Source: Syntrophomonadaceae bacterium (GTDB taxonomy: Bacteria; Bacillota; Syntrophomonadia; Syntrophomonadales; Syntrophothermaceae). Taken from it: a stretch of DNA of 34,410 nt. Shown piece after piece: positions 25,161 to 33,200 of the stretch. The position numbers and the translations under genes were made by a program. The notes below the pieces were generated by a model. It was given only the letters and a program-made list of their open reading frames with translations. It made no database searches and had not been told where the DNA came from. Location: positions 1-34,410 of the forward strand of contig JAAYAC010000139.1 in the NCBI GenBank assembly GCA_012719535.1. The letters are read 5' to 3'. Each line of letters opens with the position of its first letter. Position 1 is the first letter of the stretch.

Positions 25161-25328
25161 TCAGCCAAGTCTTGTGGTATTGAGGGAAGTACCGGAATCG
25201 GCAACCGCAGTGATTCCTTGCCTCATCCGCTCCTCTTCAACGCGCTTCTTAGAAAGCATGAAAACTGAGGGGATTCCAGCTAAAGCAAATATAGATAAAA
25301 TAACCAGGGTATCAACTATTCCGTTCAT
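25161..25328 (-). CDS. Small membrane protein (55 residues)
   Basis: A minus-strand frame from ATG 25328 to TGA 25161 encodes one hydrophobic helix (IVDTLVILSIFALAGIPSVFML, near residues 4-25) followed by a charged cytoplasmic-type segment (SKKRVEEERMRQ) and a polar tail. A weak AAGGCAGG lies five bases upstream. The composition is that of a genuine small membrane protein, but no family is recognised. Confidence 0.45.
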   Translation of the reverse strand: MNGIVDTLVILSIFALAGIPSVFMLSKKRVEEERMRQGITAVADSGTSLNTTRLG

Positions 25329-25384
25329 ATACGCCTGCCTTAAAGCGTAATAATAATAAACAGAAAAGTAGAATCGTGAGTAAT

Positions 25385-25407
25385 GACGGCTGGATAAGCC
25401 GTCTTTT
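25385..25407 (+). terminator. Hairpin with short T tract
   Basis: GACGGCT pairs with AGCCGTC around a short loop, followed by TTTTC. No plus-strand gene directly precedes it, so its role is unclear. Confidence 0.45.
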
Positions 25408-25439
25408 CAACTATTTCTTAATTTCTCAATCGGGGGTCA

Positions 25440-25530
25440 AGTTCCTCTTCCTGTAAAAGCATTCTGAGCAGTCAACTACCTGGAGAAACCTGGTTTAGAT
25501 TTATGGCTTACGAAGCCCTCCGGGATTGGT
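25440..25530 (-). repeat. IS256-type right end, copy 2
   Basis: It shares CTTCCTGTAAAA, AGCAGTCAACTACCT and GAAGCCCTCCGGGA with the copy at 20455, in the same order and orientation. The minus-strand frame ends QSRRAS then stop, as does the transposase fragment ending at 20532 (PSRRAS). Only the last few codons and the outer end of the element remain. Confidence 0.5.
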
Positions 25531-25722
25531 CCAAATGGATCCCCTACCCATCCGTCGTACTCCACTTGGATGAAGGAGTCGCATGAGAACCTCAAAACCC
25601 GTGAAAAACGGTTTCTGCGAACCGGGCCGTTATCTCAGAAGAATGACGGTAGAGTGTTTAGCCTATAGGATCGGGTGGGGTTGCTTTCTAATGCATTTCT
25701 GTCGACTACGCCAAAGCCCGTA
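25531..25722. other. Intergenic stretch without a recognised gene
   Basis: I see no convincing gene, RNA or repeat between the IS remnant and the promoter of the GntR operon. A partial inverted repeat (CCCGTGAAAAACGGTTT region, 25599-25615) is present. Confidence 0.3.
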
Positions 25723-25751
25723 TTGACAACTGTTACAGGGATTGATAACCT
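25723..25751 (+). promoter_or_regulatory. Candidate promoter of the GntR-ABC operon
   Basis: A consensus TTGACA (25723-25728) is followed after 17 bases by TAACCT, a poor -10. The dyad at 25755-25778 begins three bases downstream. Confidence 0.45.
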
Positions 25752-25754
25752 AAA

Positions 25755-25778
25755 AGTGTATTAGTGACATAGTACACT
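25755..25778 (+). promoter_or_regulatory. Candidate operator for the GntR-type repressor
   Basis: AGTGTA and TACACT form a perfect 6-bp dyad separated by 12 bases, just downstream of the candidate promoter and about 33 bases before the GntR start codon. Repressors of the YtrA subfamily usually bind palindromes at their own operon promoters. Confidence 0.5.
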
Positions 25779-25810
25779 AGAATAGTCCGGTGAAGCGGAG
25801 GTAGCATGTT

Positions 25811-26212
25811 TTGTGGTTTCGTATCGATCCCCGGTCGAGCGTACCGATTTACCAGCAGATTAAGGAACAGGTCAAGAAAGGTATCGACGGGGGACTCCTT
25901 GAGCCCGGGACCCGATTGCCGTCGGTACGCGAACTGGCATCCCGGCTGCTGATAAACCCCAATACCGTGGCCAAGGCCTACCAGGAACTGGAGTGGGAAG
26001 GGGTTATTGCCACCTCGCGGGGCCGGGGTACCTATGTTTCGTCATCAGCCCGTATGGCCAGCTGGGAGGAAAGAATGGAGATGTTGAAGCAGATGATGGA
26101 GAAGCTGCTGGAAGAAAGCCATCACCTGCAGCTCGGGCGGGAGGAGATGGAGGCCTGCTTCCAGGAGGTGCTCAAGAAATGGGAAGGGGGCAAGAATGGT
26201 GCTGGCGATTGA
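25811..26212 (+). CDS. GntR-family regulator, YtrA subfamily
   Basis: The 133-residue protein opens with the winged helix of GntR proteins: PIYQQIKEQVKKGI, LPSVRELASRLLINPNTVAKAYQELEWEGV and GRGTYV. The short C-terminal helical extension, with no sugar or fatty-acid binding domain, marks the YtrA subfamily, which typically represses a linked ABC transporter operon. TTG 25811 is eight bases after GGAGGT. The stop overlaps the start of the ABC ATPase by 17 bases, so translation is coupled. Confidence 0.9.
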   Translation: MWFRIDPRSSVPIYQQIKEQVKKGIDGGLLEPGTRLPSVRELASRLLINPNTVAKAYQELEWEGVIATSRGRGTYVSSSARMASWEERMEMLKQMMEKLLEESHHLQLGREEMEACFQEVLKKWEGGKNGAGD

Positions 26213-27083
26213 AACCAGCGAGTTGACCAAGCAATTCAACGGGGCCACGGTGGTTGACGGCCTGAACCTGGCGGTGCCGGAAGGGTCGATTTTCGGCTTG
26301 GTGGGGCCGAACGGGGCGGGTAAGACCACCACCGTCAGGATGCTGGTGGGACTGCTGCAGCCGACGAGGGGAAATGCATGGGTACTGGGCCGTGAGGCAA
26401 AAGATGCCGTTGCCCGGCACCGTATCGGGTATGTGCCGGACACCCAGAAGATGTATCCCTGGTTTCGGGTGGAAGAAATCTTTTTTCTGTGTTCCGGTTT
26501 GTATCAGAACTGGGATTGGGCCCGGGTTAAGTACTTGCAATCAAAGTTTAACCTGCCGGTGGAAAAGCGCATCCGCAACCTCTCTCAAGGCATGACCACC
26601 CTGGTAGCTCTAACCGTCGCCCTTTCCATCCGTCCCCGGCTCTTGATTCTGGACGAGCCGACCACCGGCCTGGACCCTATCAAGCGGCGGCAATTGCTTC
26701 AACTGGTACTGGAGGAAGTGGCCGGGGAGGGATCCACCGTGTTTCTGTCCACCCACCACCTGGGCGACCTGGAGAGGCTGGCCGACCAGATTGCCCTGCT
26801 GGATAAAGGCCGACTGGTCTTCTGCCAGGACATGGACGACCTCAAGCGGAGCTTCCGGCGTATCCAGACGGTCTTCCCGGGCGGGTTGCCGGCCGAACTG
26901 TCCCGGCTTCCCGGCGTATTGAAAGTAGAGAGTACGGAGCACGTCTGTTCGCTGATTGTAAACCGGGATGCCGACCGGATCCTGGCCAGGGTACGGGAGT
27001 TCAATCCAGCCTTTGTTGAGGCGCAGGAACTATCACTGGATGAAATCTTCTACTACGCTGTTGGAGGTGAACATCATGTTTAG
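26196..27083 (+). CDS. ABC transporter ATP-binding subunit
   Basis: The 295-residue ATPase has Walker A GPNGAGKTT (residues 37-45), the Walker B region LLILDEPTTGLD and the H-loop STHH. The signature is LSQGM rather than LSGGQ, seen in YtrB/EcsA-like and other exporter ATPases but with an unusual Q/M. A C-terminal extension of about 80 residues follows. With the GntR regulator and permease it forms a YtrA-type operon; such transporters often answer cell-wall antibiotics. It overlaps the permease start by eight bases. Confidence 0.9.
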   Translation: MVLAIETSELTKQFNGATVVDGLNLAVPEGSIFGLVGPNGAGKTTTVRMLVGLLQPTRGNAWVLGREAKDAVARHRIGYVPDTQKMYPWFRVEEIFFLCSGLYQNWDWARVKYLQSKFNLPVEKRIRNLSQGMTTLVALTVALSIRPRLLILDEPTTGLDPIKRRQLLQLVLEEVAGEGSTVFLSTHHLGDLERLADQIALLDKGRLVFCQDMDDLKRSFRRIQTVFPGGLPAELSRLPGVLKVESTEHVCSLIVNRDADRILARVREFNPAFVEAQELSLDEIFYYAVGGEHHV

Positions 27084-28101
27084 CCGGGTTTTTGGGCTGC
27101 ATCCCATGCTGTCCTTGAAGGAACTGCACCAGCACCAGCTCAAGTTTGTTATCTATACTCTGCTCCTGAGCGGTATGTATATCGCCGGGCCGTTTCTAGT
27201 CGCCGGGCTCAACGCCCGGGCCGGACAGCCCTGGGATATTGACCTGGTTGGCTTAGTTCACAGTACCATCGGGAGCGACGCGGGTACCACCGGTTTTGGG
27301 CTCATAGGGTGGATGACTGCCTTTGTCCTCGGCATCTTTCTGCTGTCGGATGAAAAGCAAAGTGGTACTCTGGAGTTTTTGCTGGCTACCCCGGTAACCC
27401 GGCGCCAGGTGGTCAAGGCGAAGTATGTAACCGGAATAACAGTCCTGGTTCTGAACGTGCTGGCAGTCGCCCTTTACCTGTCGGGCCTGGTTCAATTCAT
27501 CTCCACCCCGTACACCGTGTTAGACGTTTGGGTCTGGTGTGCCCGCCAGGCAGCGGTTATGGCCGCAGTTTTCAGCATTTCTTTCGCAGCTTCCACGGTG
27601 GCCGGAAACGCAGTATCGGCTGGTATTATGAGTGCCGGGTTGATTTTCGGGCCTGCCCCGGTTCTGCTGGGCCTCCGCAATTTCCTATACGGGTTGGGAT
27701 TGATTCGCCTGGAATATGGCCTGGGACGAGTGCTGGAGAAAATAGCATATGCAGTGGACATGTTGGGCAACGTGATGCTGGGGGGACCGCATGCCGCTCT
27801 CCCGTCGCTTCCGGCTTGTTTCTTGCTGACATTGCTGTGTGCAGGGCTTTATTATCTGTCAGTCTGGCTTTTTGACCGCAGTCCCCTGGAGAGAAACGGC
27901 CAGATACTGGTGTTCGGCGATACCCGGCGGGTGCTCCAGGTGGTGGCAGCGGTGGCGGCAGCCCTGTGGACGGCCTCGGCTGCGGCCGGCAACACCGGCC
28001 CCCTGGGTTTTCTGCTGCTGGTAGGTATTAGCTTCTTCGTACCTTACCTTCTTTTGGGGGCAGGCTTGAAATTTGTGAAACTCTTGTTTCCACGCGGCTA
28101 A
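27076..28101 (+). CDS. ABC-2-type permease subunit
   Basis: The 341-residue protein has a cytoplasmic start and about eight hydrophobic segments. The motif SDEKQSGTLEFLLATPVTRRQVVKAKY is typical of ABC-2 permeases (the loop contacting the ATPase). ATG 27076 follows GGAGGTG by six bases; the longer frame to 26968 runs through the ATPase gene and is not used. The substrate is unknown. Confidence 0.85.
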   Translation: MFSRVFGLHPMLSLKELHQHQLKFVIYTLLLSGMYIAGPFLVAGLNARAGQPWDIDLVGLVHSTIGSDAGTTGFGLIGWMTAFVLGIFLLSDEKQSGTLEFLLATPVTRRQVVKAKYVTGITVLVLNVLAVALYLSGLVQFISTPYTVLDVWVWCARQAAVMAAVFSISFAASTVAGNAVSAGIMSAGLIFGPAPVLLGLRNFLYGLGLIRLEYGLGRVLEKIAYAVDMLGNVMLGGPHAALPSLPACFLLTLLCAGLYYLSVWLFDRSPLERNGQILVFGDTRRVLQVVAAVAAALWTASAAAGNTGPLGFLLLVGISFFVPYLLLGAGLKFVKLLFPRG

Positions 28102-28368
28102 CGGTAACCTCAAGGCTGACAGGAGCATGTCACCCCAGGTCCAACCGCCGAGAACAAATCCGTTATAGGGAAAAGGATACATTTCCTCCTCATTGACGTT
28201 TTGTTGGGTCGTCTGTAACCTGGTTCCCGTCGAAATGTCTTTAACAGACTGTGAAACCGTGTGCGGCGGATATCAAAAAAGAAGGAGTATTCACTCGCGA
28301 AATCGAACTGTTTAAATGCGAACAAGGGCAATCACACTGACTGGGGACGGTTTAATAGATTGCAGAAC
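28102..28368. other. Gap before the DUF815 gene
   Basis: No gene is supported. The stretch contains a GGGGACGGTT element at about 28344-28353, one of three in the window. A minus-strand frame reading MYPFPYNG at 28182 has an AGGAGG too close to its ATG and runs into the permease gene. Confidence 0.3.
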
Positions 28369-29688
28369 ATGAAACAGGTGACCGAAGTGTATCCACTGTT
28401 ACAACGTCTGATGGTTTACCGCAACCTGCTTAACGATCCGGTTATTAGCAAGACCAAAGAATTAACCGCCTTCCTGCAAAACCCTCAGCAGGTTGCCAAG
28501 AGCGAACTGGAAAGCTGCTACTGCTCAATCTGGTATGATATTCTTCAGAAGGCGAAGACATTTGTTCTGGACCTGGATCCCTGGCGCAACTACATCTTGA
28601 ACCTGATACTCGAGGACGAAAATGTTTTCAGCCTCGCCTGCGAAAAAGGAGAAACCCAACCGGGTTCGCCTATCTGGAACCTGGCTATTCACGACCTCAG
28701 CATTTTGAGGGACCTATATAACCTTAACTGGCAGGCCGTAGCGCAGTACGTAGGAACCGATGCCTCCTGTTGGCTGACCAGTAACTGGCAGCCCCGGCCA
28801 GCCGAACATCCCTGGGCGCGAATGCGGGCCTCCATGATGACAAGAATTCACCAGCTTTTCACCGATTGCTCAGATATAACCACAGCGGTGGAAGCACTGG
28901 CCGAGTTCTACCTGAAGGTTGGATGCGGACAAATGGGAAAATACGCCGCTTTTCGCTGGAATCAAGGGTTGCAAGGGATCGACACCCCCGACCCCATTGA
29001 CCTTGACGACCTGGTTGGATACGAGGAACAAAAGGAAATACTGATAAGAAACACGGAGGCATTTGTTAAAGGGAATAGAGCCAATAACGTCTTGCTTTAC
29101 GGAGAGAAAGGAACGGGAAAATCTTCATCGGTAAAAGCTTTGCTTAACCGCTACGCCGCCAGCGGATTACGTATGCTCGAACTCGCCAAAAGCGACCTCG
29201 CGCACCTGAGCAGCATTGTTCACACAATAAGGGAACGAGGCTTTCGCTTTGTCATATTTATTGACGATCTCTCTTTCGAAGATTTCGAGATAGAGTACAA
29301 ACACGTAAAAGCCAGCATTGAGGGAAGCCTCGAAGCTACCCCGGATAACGTGCTGCTCTATGTAACCTCCAATCGGCGCCACCTGGTAAAAGAAACCTGG
29401 CGGGACCGTCAATCCCTGGACGAAGAAGTTCACGTTTCGGATTCCCATCAAGAAAAGCTTTCCCTGGTAGACCGTTTCGGAATCACCATTCACTACCCGA
29501 CACCCAGTCAAGAACAGTATCTCAGCATAGTTCAGCAACTTGCGCAAAGAAGCGGCCTGGAATTACCGGCAGACAACCTGAAACGTACAGCTATCGAATG
29601 GGAAATGAAGTATCACGGCCGGTCGGGACGCACAGCTCAGCAGTTTATCACCTACTTGTCCAGCCTGACGTCCGTGAGCAGTCCTTAA
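28369..29688 (+). CDS. DUF815-family AAA+ ATPase
   Basis: The product (about 439 residues) has a helical N-terminal half (YRNLLNDPVISKTKEL, family-like) and a C-terminal AAA domain: VGYEEQKEILIRNTE, Walker A GEKGTGKSS, Walker B FVIFIDDLSFE, sensor-1 VTSNRRHL and WEMKYHGRSGRTAQQF near the end. This order matches DUF815 (YcjX-unrelated MoxR/DnaA-like ATPases); their role is not known. The start is unsettled: ATG 28369 fits family length but has no strong ribosome binding site, while GTG 28261 also lacks one. It stands alone between the ABC operon and the convergent alcohol dehydrogenase. Confidence 0.8.
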   Translation: MKQVTEVYPLLQRLMVYRNLLNDPVISKTKELTAFLQNPQQVAKSELESCYCSIWYDILQKAKTFVLDLDPWRNYILNLILEDENVFSLACEKGETQPGSPIWNLAIHDLSILRDLYNLNWQAVAQYVGTDASCWLTSNWQPRPAEHPWARMRASMMTRIHQLFTDCSDITTAVEALAEFYLKVGCGQMGKYAAFRWNQGLQGIDTPDPIDLDDLVGYEEQKEILIRNTEAFVKGNRANNVLLYGEKGTGKSSSVKALLNRYAASGLRMLELAKSDLAHLSSIVHTIRERGFRFVIFIDDLSFEDFEIEYKHVKASIEGSLEATPDNVLLYVTSNRRHLVKETWRDRQSLDEEVHVSDSHQEKLSLVDRFGITIHYPTPSQEQYLSIVQQLAQRSGLELPADNLKRTAIEWEMKYHGRSGRTAQQFITYLSSLTSVSSP

Positions 29689-29929
29689 AGGCCCACTCAG
29701 AAGCTAACCGGAACACCTTTCATCAGCCCCACACGAATAGCTCTTCACCGCTCTCAAAATGCCTCATTAAAGCCTTGATGCCGACCATCGGTGCAGTATA
29801 CCGCAACATCAACAACGAGGAGGAAGTACTGCCCATAGCCTAATAAAACGACACCAAACCCCATCATAATGGTGACCATGACTATTGCTTGGAATTCTCG
29901 GTATTGGGTCCTGACCAGGGGGACCACCG
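29689..29929. other. Intergenic stretch without a recognised gene
   Basis: Only short overlapping frames occur here; none has a ribosome binding site or a recognisable motif. Confidence 0.35.
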
Positions 29930-29970
29930 AAAAAAAGGACCGCCCAGGCTTGTTATGACAAGCGGGCGGC
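29930..29970 (-). terminator. Terminator of the alcohol dehydrogenase gene
   Basis: On the minus strand CCGCCC pairs with GGGCGG and CTTGT with ACAAG inside, followed by a run of seven T bases. It lies 80 bases after the stop at 30049. Confidence 0.85.
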
Positions 29971-30048
29971 AGTGCTAAATTATTTGAACATGAACCCTAT
30001 GGTTAGCGTTGTCAACGTCGCGAAGCTACTTCAAGTACATGGCAATAT

Positions 30049-31104
30049 CTACCTTTGATAAGGGGTCACTATCCATTTAAGACAGTTGTCTTTCTTGTTG
30101 CCGAAGACGTCATAGCCCTTGACGATGTCATTTAGGGGGGCTCGATGGGTGATTAAGAAGTTAGTGTTGATCTTCCCGGTTTGAATCAACTTGATCAATT
30201 CCGGAATCCGATTTGCGTTTACCAGCCCCATGCTGATCCTGATGTTCTTGATCCACAGCGTATTCATGGGCAGAACCTGCGGATCTTCAAATACTCCAAT
30301 GATAGAAACGTTACCGCCTGGTCTTACAGCATCTAATGCAAGTTCGTAGGTCGGTTTGGCACCTACGGCCTCGATCGTCCGGTCGGCGCCGCGACCGTCC
30401 GTAAGGTCTCTGATGGCCTCGGGTACATTAACCTTGGCAGGATTGAGTGCTATATCTGCAATTCCCAACTTTACGGCCGCATCCAGGCGCTCCTGGTTTA
30501 CATCAACGGCAATAATCTGCGCCGGCCCCCACAACCTCGCGGTAGTCATGGCACACATGCCAACCGGGCCGCAGCCCATGACTGCAACCGTGTCTCCGGG
30601 TTCAATGCACGCTTGTTCGGAGCCAAAGTAGCCGGTAGATAGAATATCACCGACGAACAGTACATCTTCTTCTGTCAGGCCATTGGGTATCTTGAACATA
30701 CCCAGGTTTGCATGAGGGACCCGGACGTATTCGGCCTGGCAGCCGTCAATCATGTAGCCGAAAATCCAGCTTCCGGTAGTACAATGGGAGTAGATTCCTC
30801 GAACACAGTAGAAGCATTCTCCACATTGGGTGACACAGGAGACGGCCACCTTGTCTCCTACTTTGGAGTTTCTTACCGCGGGCCCCACTTCCACGACTTC
30901 ACCAACAAATTCATGACCCAATATTCTGGGGGCTTGCACTTCGGGCATGCCGCCGTGCCAGATGTGAATGTCGGTTCCACAGATAGTCGATGTGGTCACT
31001 TTGATGATAGCGTCATCAGGTTCAAGGATCCTGGGTGTTGGAACGTCTTCCATTCCAATGTTTTCTGGACCACGATATACCAGAGCTTTCATGGTATCTG
31101 CCAT
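30049..31104 (-). CDS. Zinc-dependent alcohol dehydrogenase (threonine/sorbitol/secondary alcohol type)
   Basis: The 351-residue medium-chain dehydrogenase has the catalytic zinc ligands CGTDIH and GHEFVGEVVEVG, the structural zinc set CGECFYCVRGIYSHC (Cys spacing 2-2-7) and the NAD(P) fold VAVMGCGPVGM. Overall wording is closest to a group annotated as threonine dehydrogenase-like or secondary alcohol dehydrogenase; the substrate cannot be fixed from sequence. ATG 31104 follows GGAGGTAAG; the longer frame to 31302 runs through the leader hairpin. The leader carries a strong terminator-like hairpin, suggesting attenuation. Confidence 0.9.
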   Translation of the reverse strand: MADTMKALVYRGPENIGMEDVPTPRILEPDDAIIKVTTSTICGTDIHIWHGGMPEVQAPRILGHEFVGEVVEVGPAVRNSKVGDKVAVSCVTQCGECFYCVRGIYSHCTTGSWIFGYMIDGCQAEYVRVPHANLGMFKIPNGLTEEDVLFVGDILSTGYFGSEQACIEPGDTVAVMGCGPVGMCAMTTARLWGPAQIIAVDVNQERLDAAVKLGIADIALNPAKVNVPEAIRDLTDGRGADRTIEAVGAKPTYELALDAVRPGGNVSIIGVFEDPQVLPMNTLWIKNIRISMGLVNANRIPELIKLIQTGKINTNFLITHRAPLNDIVKGYDVFGNKKDNCLKWIVTPYQR

Positions 31105-31200
31105 TTTACTTACCTCCAGGTTACTTGATTTTGCGTTATAACACCTGCAAGAGTGAAATGTCTGTGCCTCCACATCACCCCTTTTACGCCGGTTTACAAC

Positions 31201-31260
31201 AAAAAAACCAATATCTTTGTGCGGCTTACCTGATTTCCAGGTCCCGTCACAAAATATTGG
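31201..31260 (-). terminator. Branched leader hairpin with T tract upstream of the alcohol dehydrogenase
   Basis: On the minus strand CCAATATTTTGTG pairs with CACAAAGATATTGG (one bulged base), enclosing a second hairpin ACCTG/CAGGT, and is followed by seven T bases. It lies 97 bases upstream of the ATG. A perfect TATAAT at 31315-31310 may be the -10 of a promoter reading into it. Confidence 0.65.
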
Positions 31261-31328
31261 TCTTCTTTGAAGCCACCCTTTTATGGTTTCTTCGCAATCC
31301 ACCGGGGGTATTATATTTACTTCATCCG

Positions 31329-31630
31329 GACGTCACTGGTGACGGAGTCCCTGATGTCGTGGTGGGAGGGGCTATAGGTACCCCACCCGCCTGGTAACGA
31401 GCAACGGCCTAGTGCAGAAGGCCAGCGACGCGAAGATGACACAATCACCGCTGAGGCAGTTCTGGGGTGTGGACTTTAACGATGACACACAGTTGCTCAA
31501 GGGACCTCTAACCATTACCTCCAGCCCCGCCGCCGGCACCACCATTACCTTCAAGAAGGTTGGTGACCAGTGGCTGCTCGACTCCATCGACAAACCCGGA
31601 GAACAACAGTCCGGTTTTAGTGCCAAATAA
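31329..31630 (+). pseudogene. Secreted-protein remnant with an FG-GAP/VCBS-like piece
   Basis: One frame reads DVTGDGVPDVVVGGAIG, a calcium-loop motif of FG-GAP/VCBS repeats, then stops. A shifted frame continues TRLVTSNGLVQKASD and ends TITFKKVGDQWLLDS...FSAK at 31630. There is no start codon with a ribosome binding site. I take it as a broken 3' end of a surface protein gene. Confidence 0.35.
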
Positions 31631-31713
31631 TTAAGTGGGGACTGCAAAGTGCGGCTATCATTGACTGGTCCCTGGTATGTGGGGCAAGCCCCCCGGCGGT
31701 CAGCAAGCAGGAA

Positions 31714-32196
31714 ATGCCGGCCACTGACAATTACTACAGACTGTATGACCTCGAGGTTGGACCCAATAGTGGCCCTTCGGCCGAGGAAGCTAAAGCCTAC
31801 GTGTTAAAGCAGGGATTGCTGAAGACCGTGAAGGACGTTCAATTCACCCCCATTCGCTTTTGGGAATACGGCGACACTGATACTATGGTGGTCGGGAATG
31901 ATGAATTGGGCCGGGAAAAGGCTGTTTGGTTGACCAAGAACAGGTATGGAGGGACGGTGTCCGTCACAGGGTCTGTAGTGCTGGCAGAGGCGATCTCCAC
32001 AGAAAAAGTGTACGACATGCTGCGGGCCAAAGGCATTAAGACTGAAAACATAAAGAAAATGTATCTGGCACCGTATGAAAAAGATAAGATTTACTGGTTG
32101 GTCATTGCCGAGCAGGCCGATAAAACCTATCATAGTGCGTTTGACTGCAAAACCGGGACCATGGTTCTTGAAAACATGGTTCCGCGAACTCCTTAG
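31714..32196 (+). CDS. Unrecognised protein, possibly truncated at its 5' end
   Basis: I do not recognise this 160-residue protein. The sequence looks like real coding DNA (EEAKAYVLKQGLLKTVKDVQF, then VYDMLRAKGIKTENIKKMYL and IYWLVIAEQADKTYHSAFDCKTGTMV); the last part resembles a PepSY-like fold in which a strand pair ends a substrate-like domain. The ATG has only AGGA directly against it, and the frame stays open upstream with a hydrophobic stretch (IIDWSLVCGAS), so a signal peptide may have been lost or altered. It is flanked on both sides by gene remnants. Confidence 0.5.
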   Translation: MPATDNYYRLYDLEVGPNSGPSAEEAKAYVLKQGLLKTVKDVQFTPIRFWEYGDTDTMVVGNDELGREKAVWLTKNRYGGTVSVTGSVVLAEAISTEKVYDMLRAKGIKTENIKKMYLAPYEKDKIYWLVIAEQADKTYHSAFDCKTGTMVLENMVPRTP

Positions 32197-32223
32197 AGAG
32201 CACGGTATCTGCTCCGGATGCAA

Positions 32224-32420
32224 ATGGGGACGGTTCTAGAGTTGCGCCAATTATTGACAAGTCTGAAAAAAACAGGCATTGAGCAATTTCCGTCATCCAG
32301 TGGTGGCTCCTTGACAAGGTAAAAGAGACCACCAGGGAGGACGACCAATGGCTTGTATTCTATGACTGCGCGCATGAAGACCATAAGGTGAATGGCTGGG
32401 TAAGAGACAACGGGGACGGT
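32224..32420 (+). repeat. Pair of GGGGACGGTTCT elements
   Basis: GGGGACGGTTCT occurs near 32226 and again near 32412, about 185 bases apart in the same orientation; each has TGAC a short way downstream. A third, shorter copy (GGGGACGGTT) is near 28345. Such elements are common in genomes of this group and may be REP-like sequences or ends of small mobile units. Confidence 0.5.
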
Positions 32421-32429
32421 TCTTCTTGA
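32283..32429 (+). pseudogene. Short coding remnant
   Basis: A 48-codon frame without a start reads ISVIQWWLLDKVKETTRED, DQWLVFYDCAHEDHKVNGW and ends in the second GGGGACGGTT element. Composition is protein-like but no family is recognised. A stop codon precedes it directly, so it is a fragment between the two repeats. Confidence 0.3.
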
Positions 32430-32583
32430 CACCCCGATAAGCTGGTGTTTGGGTCTGTACCGTGTTTACCGCCGGCTCATAGACTCTAAAATCTTCTCAC
32501 CGTCTCCACGCCTGGTCTCGTCTGTTTAACAGTTCTACCGTGTTCAACGCCTTACTGAATCTGCCACCGGGTGAAAAGCTAAC

Positions 32584-32844
32584 TTATGGATTCTTTAAGG
32601 TCTTATCATGTTCTCCGATATTCCGCAATAGAATACCGTCTTCTACGTATTGCCAGGTCATCCGGATATCCATGGTGATACTTGCCTCGAAAATATTAGC
32701 TTGCCCCCGAATTTTCTTAGTACGGAGCGAAGGATGCCGGGGATTTTCAATCAACAGTTCGAGTTTAATTTTTAAGGCTCGCCTAATTTCTATCGGCAGT
32801 TGCTTCGCTTTATCGGCGAAAAGCTCGGAATAGTATATATTCAT
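32584..32844 (-). CDS. RelE/ParE-superfamily toxin
   Basis: The 86-residue protein has the RelE-like layout: an N-terminal strand, two helices (KAKQLPIEIRRALKIKLELL), a basic KKIRG and strands ending in LLRNIGEHDKTL, resembling the common closing motif of ribosome-dependent mRNA interferases. It would cut mRNA or bind gyrase unless neutralised. Its ATG overlaps the stop of the AbrB-type antitoxin gene by four bases, so the pair is translated together. The reading frame is intact. Confidence 0.8.
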   Translation of the reverse strand: MNIYYSELFADKAKQLPIEIRRALKIKLELLIENPRHPSLRTKKIRGQANIFEASITMDIRMTWQYVEDGILLRNIGEHDKTLKNP

Positions 32845-33119
32845 AATTCAGTGAGCCCCAGGCCATTTAACAAATCTTCTTTGCTTTTTGCTGCTTTTAC
32901 CCGGCCTTCCCGTATTTGTTGTTCTACCTTCTGCTCGTCTGCCTGCCATTCTGACGAATAAAACCACATCTGATTCCTCGGAATAACCGCAACCGGAGTA
33001 ATGATCAGGCAGCCATCCTTTTCTTCAATTTCCAGCTTGTCACCTGGCTTAAGTTTAAGTTTTTTCACCAACTCACTGGGAATAGTCACCTGAGACTTCT
33101 GTTTTAATTCCACGAGCAT
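32841..33119 (-). CDS. AbrB/MazE-type antitoxin
   Basis: The 92-residue protein has an N-terminal AbrB domain (LKQKSQVTIPSELVKKLKLKPGDKLEIEE) and a C-terminal helical tail (ADEQKVEQQIREGRVKAAKS) that would bind the toxin. It is the first gene of a pair with the RelE-like toxin. AbrB antitoxins normally repress their own promoter. The ATG at 33119 is preceded by GGAGATGG. This pairing of an AbrB domain with a RelE-type toxin is a known combination. Confidence 0.85.
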   Translation of the reverse strand: MLVELKQKSQVTIPSELVKKLKLKPGDKLEIEEKDGCLIITPVAVIPRNQMWFYSSEWQADEQKVEQQIREGRVKAAKSKEDLLNGLGLTEL

Positions 33120-33200
33120 GTTACCATCTCCATATTCAAGGTTTAACTTTCTAACTTTTATTGTATTCCAACTTGCTTTTATTATCTACTGCTTTTTAGA

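Noticed and set aside
27859-28182. Minus-strand frame starting MYPFPYNG
   Set aside because: It overlaps the permease gene for most of its length and its AGGAGG is only two bases from the ATG.
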